64,000 nucleotides of DNA from Sediminivirga luteola (GTDB taxonomy: Bacteria; Actinomycetota; Actinomycetes; Actinomycetales; Brevibacteriaceae). Every line of letters begins with the position of its first letter. Within the stretch, counting starts at the first letter, position 1. The notes beneath the pieces are model-generated. The model worked only from the letters and a program-made list of their open reading frames with translations. It was not told the origin of the DNA and ran no database searches. Both the position numbers and the translations under genes were made by a program. The stretch spans positions 186,001 through 250,000 of the forward strand of contig NZ_BMFY01000002.1 of the NCBI RefSeq assembly GCF_014639315.1. Reading direction: 5' to 3'. Positions 34,300 to 42,630 of the stretch are shown piece by piece.

Positions 34300-35013
34300 T
34301 CAGGGGTCGGCGCGATGCAGCGACCCCTCGGGGAAGGTGGTCCTGGAGTAGGCCAGGTGATCGGCCATCGCCGCCGCGGCCGCAGCCGGATCGCGTGCCT
34401 CCAGCGCCGCGAGAATGGCCTTGTGCCCCCTGTTGCCGCCGCGCATGCCTTCGCGGAAGGTGGTCACGGAGTCGTAGATGCCGCGGACCACGACGTCGAT
34501 GAGGGGGGAGAGCATCGCCGGGAACAAGGGGTTCCCGGTGGCGCGGGCGATGGCCAGGTGGAAGTTGGCGTCCGCGACGGTGTAGTTCTCCGGGTCCTCC
34601 TCCGCCTCGGTCATCCGCTGCACCAGATCCCGGAGCGCGCGCAGATCCTCCGGTGTGGCTTTGCTCGCGGCGATGCGCGCCGTCTCGCGCTCGACCATGC
34701 GGCGGACCGCGTACAGATCGTCGGCGGAGTAGTCACCCTGGGCCCCCACCGAGATGTGCTCCAGCATCATCTCCAGCATCGGGGCCGAGCGGCGGGGCCG
34801 CACGAACGAACCACGGCCGTTGAGCGTCTCGATGTAGCCGCGTTCGCGCAGGCGGGCGAGCATCTCCCGGATCAGCGGCCGGCTCACGCCGAGGTCAGCG
34901 GCCAGCTCCATCTCACTCGGGAGCTTCTCCCCGACGGCATACTGCCCGGCTTCCAGGCGCTCCTCCATCTGCTCGACGAGGAGGTCGACACGGGCCGCGT
35001 AGTGCCTCACCAT
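34300..35013 (-). CDS. GntR-family regulator (FadR/FCD type) of the TRAP operon
   Basis: This 237-residue protein has a winged helix at about 5-75 (AADLGVSRPLIREMLARLRE) and an FCD domain with DANFHLAIARATGN (about 145-158), whose His is a usual metal ligand. ATG 35013 is chosen over 35055 because GGGAGG lies six bases upstream. It is divergent from the TRAP/kinase/aldolase operon, and the palindrome at 35076-35100 lies between them on the operon's -35 box. It is therefore a likely repressor released by the transported compound or an intermediate. Confidence 0.87.
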   Translation of the reverse strand: MVRHYAARVDLLVEQMEERLEAGQYAVGEKLPSEMELAADLGVSRPLIREMLARLRERGYIETLNGRGSFVRPRRSAPMLEMMLEHISVGAQGDYSADDLYAVRRMVERETARIAASKATPEDLRALRDLVQRMTEAEEDPENYTVADANFHLAIARATGNPLFPAMLSPLIDVVVRGIYDSVTTFREGMRGGNRGHKAILAALEARDPAAAAAAMADHLAYSRTTFPEGSLHRADP

Positions 35014-35075
35014 GCATGCCTCCCGGTCCGACCGAATGGGGACGCCCCCACGCACCTAGATCCAGACTGTAGCAA

Positions 35076-35119
35076 ATGCTGCCAAGCTGTTTGACAGCAT
35101 GACAGCGCATCCCTATGGT
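35076..35119 (+). promoter_or_regulatory. TRAP-operon promoter with overlapping GntR operator
   Basis: TTGACA (35091-35096), 17-base spacer, TATGGT (35114-35119): a near-consensus promoter. The inverted repeat ATGCTGCCAA-GCTGT-TTGACAGCAT (35076-35100, one mismatch in 10-bp arms) covers the -35 box, so binding would exclude polymerase. Confidence 0.78.
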
Positions 35120-35231
35120 GTGGTGAGGCGCCCGAGGCGCCGCCCGCACAGCCACACGTGAAAACCCGCATCAACGCTCACACGCCGAAGGCGCCGTGCG
35201 CTTCGTCCTGAGTCTTGCAAAGGAGCAGATC

Positions 35232-36239
35232 ATGACTCGACACCTGCCCAAGTCCGCCGCAGCGCTCGCCGCGGCCGGTGCGCTCACCCTGACCGCCTGC
35301 GGGAACGGGGACAGCGGCGACGGCGCGACCACGCTCTCGTTCGCCCACGTCCTGGCCGAGTCCCAGCCCTGGCACGAATGCGGCGCGCTGCCCTTCGAGG
35401 AACAGGTGAACGACTCGGGCACCGGCCTGAGCGTCGACCTCTTCCCGGCGGCCCAGACGCACAACGACACCCTCGAGCAGCTCGACGCGATCGACTCCGG
35501 GAACCTGGACATCACCTGGGCCACGCCCGCGCAGCTCGGCACCCGCCTGAGCACCCTCGAGGTGTTCGACGCGGCCTACCTGTTCGAGGACGTCGACCAC
35601 ATGACCGCCGCCGTGCAGTCCGAGCCGGCGCAGGAACTCTGGGACGAACTGCGCGATGAGCACGGGATGCGCGTGATCGGCACCGGCTACTACGGCACCC
35701 GCCACCTGACCTCGAACAACCTCGTCAGCACCCCGGAGGACATGGCCGGCCAGCAGCTGCGCGTCCTGGACGCCCCGCTGTGGCTGGACAACGGCGCCGC
35801 GCTGGGCGCCCAGCCCACCCCGGTGGCGTTCAGCGAGCTCTACCTGGCACTGCAGCAGGGCGTCGTGGACGCGCAGGAGAACCCGCTGCCGGTGATCCAG
35901 GCGCAGGGCTTCGACGAGGTGCAGGACTACGTGCATCTGACCGGGCACGTCGTGGCGATGATGGCCGTCGTCATCTCCGAGGACACCTGGCAGGGCCTCT
36001 CCGGCGAGCAGCAGGAGGCCGTCCTGGCCGCCGGTGAGACCCTCGGCACGGGCGTCACCGACTGCACGCTCACCGAAGAGGAGGAACTGCTCTCCGAGTG
36101 GAGCGCCGGCGGTGCTGACATCACCGTCAACGAGGACGTCGACCTCGACGCCTTCCGCGCGAACGCCGAAGAGGTCCTCTTCCCCAAGTACGAGGACGCG
36201 TGGGGCGAGACCTACCGCGCGCTGCAGGACCAGCAGTAG
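35232..36239 (+). CDS. TRAP transporter substrate-binding lipoprotein (DctP)
   Basis: This 335-residue DctP-family protein has a lipoprotein signal peptide (lipobox LTAC, Cys23). The family core is clear: LEQLDAIDSGNLDITWATPA, MRVIGTGYYGTRHLTSN and GQQLRVLDAPLW, then VAFSELYLALQQGVVDAQENP, which carries the substrate-binding stretch (about 193-213; core LYLALQQGVVDAQENP). TRAP proteins bind acids, often sugar acids, outside the membrane. A kinase and an aldolase in the same operon point to a polyhydroxy acid or sugar. ATG 35232 has AAGGAG six bases upstream. Confidence 0.88.
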   Translation: MTRHLPKSAAALAAAGALTLTACGNGDSGDGATTLSFAHVLAESQPWHECGALPFEEQVNDSGTGLSVDLFPAAQTHNDTLEQLDAIDSGNLDITWATPAQLGTRLSTLEVFDAAYLFEDVDHMTAAVQSEPAQELWDELRDEHGMRVIGTGYYGTRHLTSNNLVSTPEDMAGQQLRVLDAPLWLDNGAALGAQPTPVAFSELYLALQQGVVDAQENPLPVIQAQGFDEVQDYVHLTGHVVAMMAVVISEDTWQGLSGEQQEAVLAAGETLGTGVTDCTLTEEEELLSEWSAGGADITVNEDVDLDAFRANAEEVLFPKYEDAWGETYRALQDQQ

Positions 36240-36262
36240 GACGAGAGCTCAGGAGCCGGCGC

Positions 36263-36958
36263 ATGTCCTCCGCATCCCACCCGCGTCCCGGACGCGCCCC
36301 GGAAGAGGGCGGCGCCGACCGCCCTCTTCTGGGGCCGCGTGGCCGCTCCCGGCTCCGGCCGGTGGCCCGCGTGCTGCTCGCCGCGGAAGGCGGCCTCGGC
36401 GTCCTGGTCGTGGCCATCATGGCCGCACTGCTGATCGCGCAGGTGGCCGCACGCAACCTGCTGCCGTTCTCCTTCTTCTGGGCCGAGGAGGTCGCCCGGC
36501 TGGCGCTGATCTGGATGACCATGCTCGGCGTCGCCTACGCCGTGGGACGGGGCACGCACCTGACCGTCACCGCGATCACCGACTACGCTCCCCCAGCGGT
36601 CCGCCCCTGGTTCCAGCGTGTCTCCCTGCTGCTCATCGTCGCCGTCGGGATCCTGCTGTGCGGCAGCTCCCTGCAGCTGATGGACAGCATCGGCGGGGTC
36701 GCCGCCAGCTCCAGCGCGATCCCGCGGAGCGTGTACTTCCTGGCCAGCGCGACCGGTTACGGCCTGGCCGCCGTCCATGCCGTCCTGGTCCTGCTGATCG
36801 GCCCGCTCCGCGAGACCGCCGACCCGGCCGCCGGCGCGCTGAGCACCCCTGCCGAACCCGATGGACCGGGTGCCCCGGCGCCAGGCAGCACCGACGGCAC
36901 CAATGGCGCTGACGGCACTGACGGCTTCGGCACCGACTCGCGGGGGAATACCGCATGA
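36263..36958 (+). CDS. TRAP transporter small membrane subunit (DctQ)
   Basis: This 231-residue membrane protein has four predicted helices between about 40 and 190 and the DctQ motif FWAEEVARLALIWMTMLG (about 74-91). It docks the large DctM subunit. The C-terminal 35 residues are a low-complexity Gly/Thr/Asp tail (GTDGTNGADGTDGFGTDS) not needed for the fold. Start ATG 36263; overlaps dctM by ATGA. Confidence 0.85.
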   Translation: MSSASHPRPGRAPEEGGADRPLLGPRGRSRLRPVARVLLAAEGGLGVLVVAIMAALLIAQVAARNLLPFSFFWAEEVARLALIWMTMLGVAYAVGRGTHLTVTAITDYAPPAVRPWFQRVSLLLIVAVGILLCGSSLQLMDSIGGVAASSSAIPRSVYFLASATGYGLAAVHAVLVLLIGPLRETADPAAGALSTPAEPDGPGAPAPGSTDGTNGADGTDGFGTDSRGNTA

Positions 36959-38232
36959 TCGCGCTCATCGTCACGCTCGTCGCGCTCGCGCTCATCCTGG
37001 CCCGCGTCCCGGTCGGCTTCGCGCTGCTAATCCCCTCGGCCGGGTACATCCTGTTCTACTCCAGTCAGTCGCTCACCGCCGCCGTCGAGCGGATGACCGC
37101 CTCGCTCAACAGCTTCCCGCTGCTGGCCGTGCCCCTGTTCATCCTGGTGGGCTCCCTGGCCAACGCCGCCGGCCTCTCCGACCGCATCTTCACCGCCGCG
37201 CAGGCCCTCGTCGGCCGCGTCCGCGGCGGCCTGGGATACGTCAACATCCTGGCCTCGCTCGGTTTCTCCTGGATGAGCGGCTCCGCCGCCTCCGACGTCG
37301 CCGTGCTGGGCAAGATCACCACGCCGCAGATGCTCAGCCGGGGCTACCCGCGCCGCTTCGTCGCCGGTCTGACGTCTGCGTCCTCGCTGGTGGCGCCGAT
37401 GATGCCGCCGAGCATCCCGGCGATCATGTTCGGCGTCGCCAGTGGCGTGTCGATCGGCGCCATGTTCCTGGCCTCCGTCGTCCCGGCGCTGCTGCTGACC
37501 CTCGTGCTGATCCTCTCGGTGTTCCTCTACACCCGCCGGCATCCCGGCCTGATCGAATCGGGACAGGTCTCCGGAAGCCGCCGCCGGGCGGTCCTGACCG
37601 CCCTGCCGGTGGCCTTCGCCCCGGTCATCGTGCTGGGCGGCATCCTCGGCGGGATCTTCACGCCCACCGAGGCGGCCGCCACCACCGTGGCGTACCTGCT
37701 GGTGCTGGCCTTCCTGGTCTACCGGTCGCTGTCGCTGCGCAAGCTCATCGGCGCCCTGCGGGAGACCTTCTCCACCTCGGTGACGATCCTCTTCATCGTG
37801 GCGTCCTCCGCGATGTTCGGCTGGGTCCTCACCGTGGAGCGGGTGCCGCACGCGCTGGCCGATCTGATCCTCTCGATGACCGACAGCCCGACCGTCTTCC
37901 TGCTGATGATGATGGTCGTGCTGCTGCTGATCGGCATGGTCATGGAGCCCACCTCCGCGGTGCTGATCACCACGCCGGTGCTGTTCCCGATCTCCCAGCA
38001 GCTGAACGTCGACCCGGTGCACTTCGGCGTCGTCCTGGTGTTCACCCTGCTGATCGGCCTGTTCACGCCGCCTGTCGGGCTCGTGCTGTTCGTGCTGGAA
38101 TCGGTCAGCACGCTGCGGAACTCCGAGATCATCCGGGGCGTTCTGCCGTACGTCGCCGTGTTCATCGGCTTTGCGATCCTGCTCATCCTGGTCCCGCAGA
38201 TCGCGCTGTGGCTGCCGGGGATCGCGCAGTGA
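36955..38232 (+). CDS. TRAP transporter large membrane subunit (DctM)
   Basis: This 425-residue permease has about 11-12 transmembrane helices and the DctM landmarks RVPVGFALLIPSAGYILF (about 14-31), SGSAASDVAVLGKI (about 106-119) and SLVAPMMPPSIPAIMFG (about 143-159). It drives uptake using the sodium or proton gradient. Overlaps DctQ upstream (ATGA) and the kinase downstream (GTGA). Confidence 0.88.
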   Translation: MIALIVTLVALALILARVPVGFALLIPSAGYILFYSSQSLTAAVERMTASLNSFPLLAVPLFILVGSLANAAGLSDRIFTAAQALVGRVRGGLGYVNILASLGFSWMSGSAASDVAVLGKITTPQMLSRGYPRRFVAGLTSASSLVAPMMPPSIPAIMFGVASGVSIGAMFLASVVPALLLTLVLILSVFLYTRRHPGLIESGQVSGSRRRAVLTALPVAFAPVIVLGGILGGIFTPTEAAATTVAYLLVLAFLVYRSLSLRKLIGALRETFSTSVTILFIVASSAMFGWVLTVERVPHALADLILSMTDSPTVFLLMMMVVLLLIGMVMEPTSAVLITTPVLFPISQQLNVDPVHFGVVLVFTLLIGLFTPPVGLVLFVLESVSTLRNSEIIRGVLPYVAVFIGFAILLILVPQIALWLPGIAQ

Positions 38233-39614
38233 GCGCCGCCGACGCGACAGCCGGGCAGGCGCTGCTCCTGGACGTCGGCAGCACCTCGGTCAAGGCCGCG
38301 CTGGTCGACCGGCAGGACGGGGCGCTGCTCGCGCAGGACTCCGCGCCGATGCCGGCCCCCCTTCCCGGCCCGGACACCCGGCACGAACTGGATCCGTCCG
38401 CGGTGCTCGCCGCGGTGAACGAGGTCGCCGCCCGGCTGCTCTCCGCGCCCGGCGTCGCACCGCGCGCGGCCATCATGAGCACCCAGATGCACTCGTGCCT
38501 GCTGACGGATGCCGCCGGCCGGCAGGTCAGCCCCGTCATCACCTGGCAGGACAATCGCCTGCTGGAGGCCGGCGCGGACGGCCGGCGCGAGCTGGACCGG
38601 CTCGCCGGTTCCATCGAGCCGGGCCTCTGGCGCCGCTCCGGGATGGCCGTCCGCCCCGGTTTCGGCGCGGGGAACCTCGGGACGTGGCTGCGCGAGCAGG
38701 GCACCGGGGAACAGGGCCTGCGGGTGCACACCCTCGGCAGCTTCCTGGCCACGGCCTGGGACGGGCCCTACGCGACGGGAGCCTCCAACGCGGCGTCGCT
38801 GGGCATCCTCGACGTCTGCGACGTCCACGCCGGTGGCGGCTACCACTGGTCCGCGCCGCTGGCACGGCTGCACGGGCTCGACGCCTGCGATCTCCCCCGG
38901 GTCCTCCCGGAGCCCGGCCCCGCCGGCACCGTCCGCATCGCCGGCCGGGAGCTGGAATGGCATGGCGACCTGGGTGATCATCAGGCATCGGTGCTGGGTT
39001 CCGGCGGCCTCGAACCGGACGATCTGGCGATCTCGCTGGGAACCGCCGGGATCGCCGCCCGGCTGGCGGATGCCCCCAGCGACGATCCCCGGGTGGACTC
39101 GCGGCCGTACTTCGGCGGACGGTACCTGCTGGCAATGAGCCGCCAGCCCGGCGGGGCGCTCGCCGCCGAGTTCGCCGGGATGCTCGCCGAGATCGCCGGC
39201 ACGCTGGGCAGCCGGCACATCGACATCGGGGCGGTCTGGAGCACCCTGGCCGAGACGGTGCCGCCGCCGGCAGCGGACACCCGGCTGGAGGTGACGGAGG
39301 CGGCGAACGGCAAGCGCACGCTCGCCCTCGCCGGGATCCGTCCTTCCGCCGCCCTGACCACCATGTACGCGGCTTTCCTGCGGCACTACGTGGAGGTCTA
39401 CCGCGACTGCGTGGACACCCTGTTCGGCCCGGACGTCCCGCCGCCGGCGCGGCTGAAGTTCAACGGGGGGTTCGCGGCGCGGAACGCCAGTTTCCGTACC
39501 GCGCTGGCCGAGCGGCTGGGCCTGCGCATCGACGACATCCCCGATGGGGACCTCGCGCTGGAGGGTCTCCGCTCGCTCATCACCACCCGCACACCCTGGA
39601 GGCAACCCTCATGA
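38229..39614 (+). CDS. FGGY-family carbohydrate kinase
   Basis: This 461-residue kinase belongs to the FGGY family (xylulose, gluconate and glycerol kinases). It has N-terminal phosphate loop LLLDVGSTSVKAALVD (about 12-27), the middle QDNRLLEAG, and C-terminal ISLGTAGIAARLA and LKFNGGFAARNASF nucleotide loops. The GTG start at 38229 overlaps the DctM stop, so it is translated with the transporter. It would phosphorylate the imported sugar, polyol or acid. FGGY subfamilies are hard to separate by eye, so the substrate is not given. Confidence 0.82.
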   Translation: MSAADATAGQALLLDVGSTSVKAALVDRQDGALLAQDSAPMPAPLPGPDTRHELDPSAVLAAVNEVAARLLSAPGVAPRAAIMSTQMHSCLLTDAAGRQVSPVITWQDNRLLEAGADGRRELDRLAGSIEPGLWRRSGMAVRPGFGAGNLGTWLREQGTGEQGLRVHTLGSFLATAWDGPYATGASNAASLGILDVCDVHAGGGYHWSAPLARLHGLDACDLPRVLPEPGPAGTVRIAGRELEWHGDLGDHQASVLGSGGLEPDDLAISLGTAGIAARLADAPSDDPRVDSRPYFGGRYLLAMSRQPGGALAAEFAGMLAEIAGTLGSRHIDIGAVWSTLAETVPPPAADTRLEVTEAANGKRTLALAGIRPSAALTTMYAAFLRHYVEVYRDCVDTLFGPDVPPPARLKFNGGFAARNASFRTALAERLGLRIDDIPDGDLALEGLRSLITTRTPWRQPS

Positions 39615-40378
39615 CCTCGTCCGCCCCCGACCCGTCGCCGGTCATCGGCACCATGATCTCGGAGTTCTCCGGGCCCGGGATGCCCCGTGTCCTGCATCGG
39701 ATCGGGTTCCGCTTCGGCATCGTCGACACCGAGCACGGCGCCTTCGGCTTCAGTGAGCTGGCGACGATGGCGGCGGTCTCCGCGCAGCTGGACTTCGAGC
39801 TCCTGGTCCGGGTTCCGGCCATCGCACGGGAGCACATCGGGCGGGTCCTGGACCTCGGCGCCGATGGCATCGTGGTGCCGATGGTGAACTCCGCCGAGCA
39901 GGCCGCCGAGGCGGTCCGGCTGGCCAAGTACGGGCCGCTGGGGGAACGGGGCGTCTCGGTCACCCGGGCGCACTCCGGCTACGGCGTACGTGACCTTCCC
40001 GCGTATCTGGAGGAGGCGAACGCGCGCACCAAGCTCTACGTCCAGATCGAGACCGCCGAGGCCGTGGCCGAGGCCGCCGCCATCGCCGCCGTCCCCGGCG
40101 TGCACGGGCTGTTCATGGGCCCGAACGATTTCCTGCAGTCCCAGGGCGCGCCGGGCCAGCTGGACCATCCCGTACTGGACCGGGCGATGGCAGCGGTGGC
40201 CCAGGCCGCGCAGTCGGCCGGCGTGGAGTCGGGTGTGATCAGCTCCAGCGCCGCACTGCTGTCCCGCGGCGCGGAACTCGGCATGGGGGTCCTGAGCTAC
40301 GACAGCGAGCTCGGCCACCTGATCAAGGGCGCCGGTGCGGCGCTGTCATCGCTGCAGCGGAAGCTCGGCACGGCCTGA
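39611..40378 (+). CDS. HpcH/HpaI-family class II aldolase
   Basis: This 255-residue pyruvate-type aldolase barrel has FGIVDTEHGAFGF (about 36-48), an Arg in LLVRVP (about 66-71), the metal-binding Glu in YVQIETAEAV (about 143-152) and Asp in GLFMGPNDFLQSQG (about 167-180). Relatives split 2-oxo-3-deoxy acids into pyruvate (or oxaloacetate) and an aldehyde. Overlaps the kinase stop by ATGA and closes the operon, giving the order transport, phosphorylation, cleavage. Confidence 0.85.
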   Translation: MTSSAPDPSPVIGTMISEFSGPGMPRVLHRIGFRFGIVDTEHGAFGFSELATMAAVSAQLDFELLVRVPAIAREHIGRVLDLGADGIVVPMVNSAEQAAEAVRLAKYGPLGERGVSVTRAHSGYGVRDLPAYLEEANARTKLYVQIETAEAVAEAAAIAAVPGVHGLFMGPNDFLQSQGAPGQLDHPVLDRAMAAVAQAAQSAGVESGVISSSAALLSRGAELGMGVLSYDSELGHLIKGAGAALSSLQRKLGTA

Positions 40379-40397
40379 TCCGCGGGCCGGCGCCGGG

Positions 40398-40500
40398 TCC
40401 GCTCAACGCAGCGGAGCCGGCTGAGTCCACTCGACACAGCAGGCCCAGCTGGGTCCGCTCGGCATAACGGGCCCGGTTGGGTCCGCTCGATACACCGAAA
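40398..40500. repeat. Degenerate 28-base tandem repeat, about 3.7 units
   Basis: Units start at 40398, 40426, 40454 and 40482 (partial). Each begins TCC(G/A)CTC and the full ones end with GGCTGAG, AGCTGGG and GGTTGGG. Units differ at many inner positions, so the array is old. It occupies most of the first part of the 321-base gap after the aldolase; the remainder holds a hairpin (40498-40541) and a possible -10 box TACACT (40624-40629) ahead of the next gene. Confidence 0.8.
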
Positions 40501-40541
40501 AGGACAGGTTGACCGTCAATTCACGGGCAACCCGACCTTTT
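40498..40541 (+). terminator. Terminator after TRAP/kinase/aldolase operon
   Basis: Arms AAAAGGACAGGTTG (40498-40511) and CAACCCGACCTTTT (40528-40541) pair with two mismatches around a 16-base loop. The 3' arm ends in TTTT, and the A-run on the 5' side would also serve the opposite strand. Confidence 0.65.
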
Positions 40542-40699
40542 GAAGTGAACCGCCGCGAGCCGCGGCAACCCGTGCGCCGCAGCGGCGCCGAGGGCGGGGC
40601 TGGCATCGGCGGCACAGCGGGTCTACACTGGCACGCGGCCGACGAGACCCGGCGGCCGACCTGAGGATCGGGAGCCCACGCGGTGACCGGCGAGGACCT

Positions 40700-41311
40700 A
40701 TGCACACCATCGAACGTACTGAGATCCAGAATCCCCACCTCCTGCTACTGGGGGACGCCGCCGAGCGGCTCGAACCCGTCGCCCTCTTCATCGAGGACCA
40801 CGGCGGCGCCGCCACGCGGCTCGCCCCGGGGGTCCCCGGAGCGGCGCCGGAGACGTCGGCGATCCGCGAGGCGGTCCGCGCGGCCGGTGCACCGGTGAGC
40901 TGCGCCATCGTCGCCGAGACCTTCGACCCGGGCTGCGAACGCGGCCTGTGGTGGCAGCACGCCGAGCACACCTCCCGGCTGATCGATTCGCTGCTGACCG
41001 GGATGGCGAATCCCTCGAACGTCCTGCTGGTCGCCTTCGGCTCCAGCAACCGGCGCCGCGACCGTGCCCTGGTGCGCAGGGCACTGGACCGGATCGTCGC
41101 GCAGTTCAGCAGCCACGCCGCCGCGGACTTCGCCCTCGACCTCAACGTCAACGCGATCGAGGTGCCTCCGGGCGCCGAACGGCCCGTGCTGCTCAAGCGG
41201 CTGGCGGGTTTCGCCCGGCACCGCACCGCGGCGTGCTCGGACAGCGTGCTGCGCTACGAGGAGATCACCGACTCCTCGATCCGCTGCGCCCTGGCGAACT
41301 TCGAGATCTGA
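40700..41311 (+). CDS. Uncharacterised 203-residue protein
   Basis: Not recognised. The protein is alpha/beta in character, with alternating hydrophobic strands (HLLLLGD, SCAIVAE, NVLLVAFGSSNRRRD) and a histidine/aspartate-rich middle. VLLVAFGSSNRRRDRALVRR (about 109-128) and DFALDLNVNAIEVPPG (about 143-158) look like a degenerate Rossmann-type or dehydrogenase-like fold, but no nucleotide motif is intact. ATG 40700 follows GAGGACCT. It lies alone between the TRAP operon and a lipid kinase gene. Function is unknown. Confidence 0.65.
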   Translation: MHTIERTEIQNPHLLLLGDAAERLEPVALFIEDHGGAATRLAPGVPGAAPETSAIREAVRAAGAPVSCAIVAETFDPGCERGLWWQHAEHTSRLIDSLLTGMANPSNVLLVAFGSSNRRRDRALVRRALDRIVAQFSSHAAADFALDLNVNAIEVPPGAERPVLLKRLAGFARHRTAACSDSVLRYEEITDSSIRCALANFEI

Positions 41312-41446
41312 ACCGCGCCACAGCACCGTCTCCCGGCGGCGCAAAGGTCCGGGCTGAGCGAGGCGACCCGCTGCACGGCAGGCGCACCGGCCCCTTCACG
41401 CCAGGTCAGCCCCGGCGTCCGCGCCCTGGGCCAGTACTCTGGACAT

Positions 41447-42589
41447 ATGGCCGTCGAACTGGATCTTCTCCTTCTCATCCTCCTCGGCCTGCTCGTCTTC
41501 GGTCTCGGCGCCGGCACGACCGCGCTGCTGGCCCGCCGCATCCGTGTGCGCGCGGTCAGCGAGGCCACCCAGGCGGCCCAGGCCGATGCGCGCCATTACA
41601 ACGCCTCGCAGGCCGAAGCCGCTGCGCCGCCGCGCGCCGCGCTCATCGTCAACCCCACCAAAGAGGGCGCCGGCACGCTTCCCGCCGATGCAGAGGCGAT
41701 CATGCGTCAGGAGGGGTGGGCGGCGCCGCTCGTCCTGGAGACCGACGCCGACGATGCCGGGACCTCCGCGGCGCTGACCGCCCTGGACGCCGGCGTGGAC
41801 CTCGTGATCGCGGCCGGCGGCGACGGTACCGTGCGCGCGGCGGCGCAGGTCCTGGCCGGCACGGGCGTGCCCCTCGGCATCGTCCCCATGGGCACCGGCA
41901 ACCTCCTGGCCCGCAACCTCGATCAGCACCGGCTACGTCGCGACCAGTCCATCCGCACCGCGCTGTGGGGGCGCAACCGCCGGATCGACATCGCCCAGCT
42001 GGCGCTCGACGACTCGGACGAGGTGCATGCGTTCCTGGTGATGGCGGGATTCGGTTTCGACGCCGATGTCATGGCCAACACCGACGCCGAGCTGAAGTCC
42101 CGGGTGGGCTGGCTGGCATACTTCGAGGCCGGCAGCCGCAAGCTCGGCGGCAAGCCCTCGCAGGTGTCCCTCCGCTTGGACGACGGGCCCACCCTCCAGT
42201 TGCGGGTGCGCACCGTCGTCGGCGGCAACTGCGGGAAGATCCAGGGCGGGATCGAGCTGATGCCCGATGCCCGCATCGACGACGGCCGGCTGGACATCCT
42301 CACCGTCTCGGCCAAGAACATCGGGGACTGGGTGGCGGTGGCCGCGCGGTTCCTGGGCCGGAACCGGATCCGGCTGCCGCAGGTGGACATGCACCAGTGC
42401 CGTACCGCCACGGTGGAGAGCGAGGACGTGCTGGAGGTCCAGCTGGACGGCGACCCCATCGGCACGGCGCAGCGTCTGCGGATGTGGATCGAGCCGGCTG
42501 CACTGCTGGTGCGTGTGCCCACACAGGAGCAGCTGCGGCTCATACGGCAGGAGAGCTGGCGCCTGGCGCTGCCGAAGTCCGAGCGGTGA
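41447..42589 (+). CDS. Diacylglycerol-kinase-family lipid kinase
   Basis: This 380-residue lipid or sphingosine-type kinase (DAGK catalytic domain) has an N-terminal membrane helix (about 4-25). The catalytic domain begins at LIVNPTKEGAG (about 66-76), with AAGGDGTVRAAA (about 123-134) for nucleotide binding and IVPMGTGNLLARNL (about 145-158). The C-terminal half (GGNCGKIQGGIELMPDAR) matches the second lobe. It probably phosphorylates a membrane lipid on the cytoplasmic face. Start ATG 41447; convergent with pheA. Confidence 0.86.
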   Translation: MAVELDLLLLILLGLLVFGLGAGTTALLARRIRVRAVSEATQAAQADARHYNASQAEAAAPPRAALIVNPTKEGAGTLPADAEAIMRQEGWAAPLVLETDADDAGTSAALTALDAGVDLVIAAGGDGTVRAAAQVLAGTGVPLGIVPMGTGNLLARNLDQHRLRRDQSIRTALWGRNRRIDIAQLALDDSDEVHAFLVMAGFGFDADVMANTDAELKSRVGWLAYFEAGSRKLGGKPSQVSLRLDDGPTLQLRVRTVVGGNCGKIQGGIELMPDARIDDGRLDILTVSAKNIGDWVAVAARFLGRNRIRLPQVDMHQCRTATVESEDVLEVQLDGDPIGTAQRLRMWIEPAALLVRVPTQEQLRLIRQESWRLALPKSER

Positions 42590-42630
42590 GGCGAAGCCTC
42601 CCGCACAGCGACGGCGGGTGAGATCCGCGC

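Noticed and set aside
36861-38228. Long upstream extension of the kinase reading frame
   Set aside because: This part overlaps dctM in another frame and is not protein-like; the kinase starts at GTG 38229.
40398-40500. Possible CRISPR array
   Set aside because: The 28-base units are directly adjacent without spacers and are diverged; no cas gene is nearby.
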